Source of the DNA: Planctomycetota bacterium | Lineage (GTDB): Bacteria; Planctomycetota; Phycisphaerae; Phycisphaerales; UBA1924 | Length of the DNA: 64,000 bases | Direction: 5' to 3' | NCBI GenBank assembly: GCA_014584315.1 | Contig: JACTNA010000029.1 | Location: forward strand, 124,001 to 188,000 | In this document: piece by piece, positions 61,344-64,000 of the stretch | Layout: the number at the start of each line of letters is the position of its first letter | Position numbering within the stretch: position 1 is the stretch's first letter | Program-made: the position numbers and the translations under genes | Notes under the pieces: model-generated | What the model saw: the letters and a program-made list of their open reading frames with translations, nothing else | Databases searched by the model: none | Told to the model about the DNA's origin: nothing

Positions 61344-63206
61344 ATGACTGTACTTCGGGGCGTGGCAGCGTGGTTCGCGCTGGCGTGCGTCGCCTGCGCG
61401 TGCCCCGCCCAGGGGCCACGACTGATCGTCCGGGCCGAGTACGAGGACCGCTTGCGGGGCATGTGGCTCGGCGAGAGCATCGCCAACTGGACGGGGCTGC
61501 TCTCCGAAGGCAAGGTCACGCAACCGCCGTTCCTGACCGACGACGACTGGGGGATCGACCTCGGCAAGGGGCCGTTGCGGTTCATCCTCGACCAGGACCC
61601 GTGGCTCGCCGACGACGACACCGACGTCGAGTATGTCTACCTGCACCTGCTCGACCTGCACGGGGCGACGGAACTGACGGGGGAGCAGGTTGCGGCGGGC
61701 TGGCTCGCGCACATGGACGACGACTACCTGTGGGTCTCGAACCAGCGCGCGCTCGACCTGATGCGGCTCGGGCTGGTCCCGCCCGAGACCGGCATGTGCA
61801 ACGCCAACGAGTTCTGGCTGAAGATCGACGCCCAACTCACGACCGAGTTCTTCGGCGCGCTCGCGCCGGGCATGCCCGGCGAGGCGCTCGAGATGGCCGA
61901 CCTGCCCATCCGCACGACCGCGCGGAGCCACGCGGCCCACGCGGCGCAGTTCCACGTGCTCCTCTCCTCGCTCGCACCGCTCGCCGACCCGTCCCTGCCG
62001 ATGGAGGACCGCATCCTCTGGATGGTCGTTGAAGCGCGCCGGTACCTCCCCGACTCCTCGAAGGCCGCGGACATCGTGGACTTCGTGCTCGCCGACTTCC
62101 TCGCCAACCCCGACCCGGACGACTGGGAGCGCACGCGCGACCTCGTCTACGACCGCTACCAACTCAACGCGGAGTCCAACGGCTTCCGCTACCGCGCCTG
62201 GACCGAGTCCAGCGTGAACGTCGCGGCGGGCCTGATCGCCCTGCTCTACGGGCGAGGCGACTTCCTCCGCACCGTGCAGATCGGCACGCTCACCGGCTGG
62301 GACAGCGACAACGGGACGGCCACGATGGGCGGCCTGCTCGGCCTGATGCTCGGTCACGAGGCCCTCGTCGCGCAGATCCGGGTTCAGCGCCCGGAGTTCG
62401 ACCCGAGCGACCGCTACGACATCGAGCGCACGCGAAACAACCTGCCCGACCGGCTCCCCGACGACCCCCACGCGCAGGACACGTTCACCATGATGGCGGC
62501 CAGATGCGCCGACGTGGCGGAACGGCGCATCCGCGAGGCGGGCGGGATCGTGCACACGTCGCGGACGCTGTGGCTGATTCCGCCGACGCCGGAAGATAGC
62601 CCGACGCTGCAGAGCACGCTCCAGCGAGACTGGCTCCGCAGCGCGAACAACCGCGTCCGCGCCGAGGGGGGGACGGTGCAGGCCGTCTCGTCCGTCTCGT
62701 CGAACCCGCCGCCCGGGTACGGGTGGAAGCAGGCGGCACGATTCGCCAACGGCTACGAACTGGACGACTCGGGCATCGACGCGATCAACAACCTGCCCCG
62801 TCAGTGGTACTCGACGCTGGGCGCGGGCCAGCAGCCGGGCGATTCGGTGACGCTCAGCGTGCTGTACGATCGGCCCGTCGAGGTCTGGGCGGTGCTCTTC
62901 GTCGAGGGATCGCACCACGACGACGGGATCGTGCAGGGCGGGTGGTTCGAGTCGGCGGTCTTCGAGGTCCGGATCGGGGGCGACTGGGTCGCGCCGCAGG
63001 GCGCCACGGATCGTGCCCTCGACCCCGCGATCCCCTTCCAGATCGTGCGGTTCGTCCTCGACGCTCCGGCCGCGGCGACCGGCGTGCGAATCCGCGGCGA
63101 GGTCGGGGGCGCGAGCGCCTTTGCGACCTGTTCGGAGATCGACGCGCTTTCCGCGCCCATCCCGCGTCCGACGGCCCCGCTCGTGCTCGATCCGAGGCGG
63201 CGGTAG
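61344..63206 (+). CDS. Exported ADP-ribosylglycohydrolase-family protein with C-terminal discoidin-like domain
   Basis: 620 residues. Signal peptide VAAWFALACVACACPAQG, possibly a lipobox. The ADP-ribosylglycohydrolase core follows: YEDRLRGMWLGESIANWTGL, WLADDDTDVEYVYLHLLDLH (with the Thr/Asp-Asp metal motif), AWTESSVNVAAGLIALLYG and GWDSDNGTATMGGLLGLMLG near residue 318, the conserved second Mg site (DxDNxTAT). The C-terminal ~150 residues are beta-rich with VEVWAVLFVEGSHHDDGIVQ and AAATGVRIRGEVGGASAFAT, like a galactose-binding (F5/8-type) module. Family members remove ADP-ribose from proteins or other adducts; an exported one probably acts on glycosides or nucleotide debris outside the cytoplasm (inference). 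Confidence 0.85.
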   Translation: MTVLRGVAAWFALACVACACPAQGPRLIVRAEYEDRLRGMWLGESIANWTGLLSEGKVTQPPFLTDDDWGIDLGKGPLRFILDQDPWLADDDTDVEYVYLHLLDLHGATELTGEQVAAGWLAHMDDDYLWVSNQRALDLMRLGLVPPETGMCNANEFWLKIDAQLTTEFFGALAPGMPGEALEMADLPIRTTARSHAAHAAQFHVLLSSLAPLADPSLPMEDRILWMVVEARRYLPDSSKAADIVDFVLADFLANPDPDDWERTRDLVYDRYQLNAESNGFRYRAWTESSVNVAAGLIALLYGRGDFLRTVQIGTLTGWDSDNGTATMGGLLGLMLGHEALVAQIRVQRPEFDPSDRYDIERTRNNLPDRLPDDPHAQDTFTMMAARCADVAERRIREAGGIVHTSRTLWLIPPTPEDSPTLQSTLQRDWLRSANNRVRAEGGTVQAVSSVSSNPPPGYGWKQAARFANGYELDDSGIDAINNLPRQWYSTLGAGQQPGDSVTLSVLYDRPVEVWAVLFVEGSHHDDGIVQGGWFESAVFEVRIGGDWVAPQGATDRALDPAIPFQIVRFVLDAPAAATGVRIRGEVGGASAFATCSEIDALSAPIPRPTAPLVLDPRRR

Positions 63207-63301
63207 TCCCGGGTGACGCTGTCGGCGACCGCTCGTGCGTCGGACAGGCGTTGCCTGTCGCGCGTTGGCGGGGCGTGCGGGCCACGGGTATCTTGAAGCG
63301 G

Positions 63302-63315
63302 CGCTCCCCGGGGAG
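63302..63315. repeat. 14-bp perfect palindrome after the glycohydrolase gene
   Basis: GCTCCCCGGGGAGC lies 96 bp after the stop of the preceding gene and is extended by outer pairing (GGCG / CGCC with a mismatch). It has no T tract. It may be a transcription barrier or a regulator site for the gene at 63367. Confidence 0.4.
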
Positions 63316-63366
63316 CGTGCGCCGCCACTGACCACCGGATCGGGCCGGACTCGCGGCTCGCCGGGC

Positions 63367-64000
63367 ATGCCGGAGACCGCGTTGCCCAAGTCAGTCGTAC
63401 CCGCGGGCGAACCTCGGACGGCGAGCGCCGCCCCGCGCCCGCTTCCCGTGCAGTACCTCCGCCTCGCACGCCCCCACCAGTGGGCCAAGAGCGCGTTCGT
63501 GATGGTCGGGCCGCTCTACGGCATGAGCGACCACAAGGGAACGTGGCAGGAACTCCTCCTGCCCGCGCTCGTGGCGGCGGTGGCGTTCGCGCTCGCCTCC
63601 AGCGCGTGCTATGTGGTCAATGACATCATGGACGCCGAGGCCGACAGGGCCCACCCGCGCAAGCGGAACCGTCCCATCGCGTCCGGCGCGGTCCGGCCCC
63701 GCGCGGCCTGGGTCTACGCGGCCCTGCTCGCGCTCGCCGCGGCGTCGCTCCTGCTGGTGATCCCGGCCTCCGTCAGACCGTGGGTCGCGGCCGCCCTGGG
63801 GCTGTACGTCCTGAACGTGACGGCCTACTCCTGGCTCCTCAAGCACGTCGTCATCGCCGACGTGATCGGCCTGAGCCTCGGGTTCGTCCTGCGCGTGCTG
63901 GGCGGGTGCGCGGCCGCCGGCGTCGAGCCGAGCACCTGGCTCCTCAACTGCACGTTCTTCCTCGCCATGTTCCTCGCGTTCGGGAAACGATTGGGCGAGC
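63367..64000 (+). CDS. UbiA-family prenyltransferase, DPPR-synthase-like (3' end off the right edge)
   Basis: About 211 codons are present. After a Pro/Ala-rich lead, LRLARPHQWAKSAFVMVGPL opens the membrane domain, and the first Asp-rich motif is CYVVNDIMDAEADRAHPRKR, continuing NRPIASGAVRPRAAWVYAAL. The HP-x-KR-x-RPIASG form is characteristic of decaprenyl-phosphate phosphoribosyltransferase-like UbiA proteins, which attach phosphoribose to polyprenyl phosphate. The second motif region (LKHVVIADVIGLSLGFVLRV) is also seen. The start ATG at 63367 has no strong ribosome site; a GTG at 63451 would start at the conserved domain. The frame is open to the window end. Confidence 0.87.
   Translation, partial: MPETALPKSVVPAGEPRTASAAPRPLPVQYLRLARPHQWAKSAFVMVGPLYGMSDHKGTWQELLLPALVAAVAFALASSACYVVNDIMDAEADRAHPRKRNRPIASGAVRPRAAWVYAALLALAAASLLLVIPASVRPWVAAALGLYVLNVTAYSWLLKHVVIADVIGLSLGFVLRVLGGCAAAGVEPSTWLLNCTFFLAMFLAFGKRLGE

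Noticed and set aside
1-64000. tRNA or rRNA genes
   Set aside because: No T-loop/anticodon-stem pattern or conserved rRNA words were found on reading; a covariance-model scan was not possible.

Overview
The window is very GC-rich, almost fully coding DNA and reads as a chromosomal segment of a planctomycete, most likely of the Phycisphaerae. Reasons: a giant secreted protein opens with the planctomycetal LEPR-XLL-type export motif (FEPLEERRLL); there are two membrane serine/threonine kinases of the 'VIKPGMDS' type with TPR sensor regions; a dockerin-like secreted protein, a futalosine-pathway mqnA and a Gram-negative bamA-ompH-lpxD cluster are present; and short dispersed palindromic repeats sit at gene ends. 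The lineage is inferred from gene content only. No rRNA, tRNA, CRISPR array, transposase or phage gene was seen.

Layout. 1-4.6 kb: outer-membrane biogenesis genes bamA, ompH and lpxD (minus strand; lpxD runs off the left edge) with a small divergent membrane protein. 4.6-8.5 kb: overlapping gatC - DUF2314 - gatA operon and a VTT/DedA membrane protein; gatB lies alone at 41.7 kb. 8.5-13.0 kb: secreted repeat protein, frameshifted dockerin-bearing sialidase-like protein, and a DUF4139/MuiA-like protein. 13.1-19 kb: MNT/HepT toxin-antitoxin pair, an MBL-fold hydrolase, dnaA and clpC. 19.3-22.7 kb: two small unknown genes of visibly lower GC, a lipoprotein, holA. 22.7-31 kb: FHA-GAF histidine kinase, TSUP transporter, GH95 fucosidase, a conserved unknown, then vapB-vapC-sucD-DUF433 all on the minus strand. 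31-36 kb: a kinase-STAND-TPR protein followed 12 bp later by a lipoprotein, and an adenylate-kinase-like/deoxyribosyltransferase-like fusion. 36-43 kb: DUF4870, an LptB-type ABC ATPase, a PEGA lipoprotein, a NeuD-type acetyltransferase, mqnA, a highly divergent multi-HTH sigma-like protein, gatB. 43.6-58.6 kb: two paralogous kinase-TPR proteins flanking a giant lipase/propeller protein and a trehalose pair (otsA and an OtsB-GH15 fusion). 58.6-64 kb: gmd, a GT-C-like membrane protein, a secreted ADP-ribosylglycohydrolase, and a UbiA-type prenyltransferase cut by the right edge.

How the parts fit. Envelope assembly (BamA, OmpH, LpxD, LptB-like ATPase, Gmd, GT-C, UbiA) and regulated signalling (three Ser/Thr kinases, one FHA-GAF histidine kinase, a sigma-like regulator) dominate, with secreted carbohydrate- and lipid-active proteins alongside. 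Candidates for something new are the sigma-like multi-HTH protein, the kinase-STAND-TPR/lipoprotein pair, the P-loop/deoxyribosyltransferase fusion, DUF2314 embedded between gatC and gatA, and a set of dispersed palindromic repeats that appear to supply the C-terminal codons of two genes.
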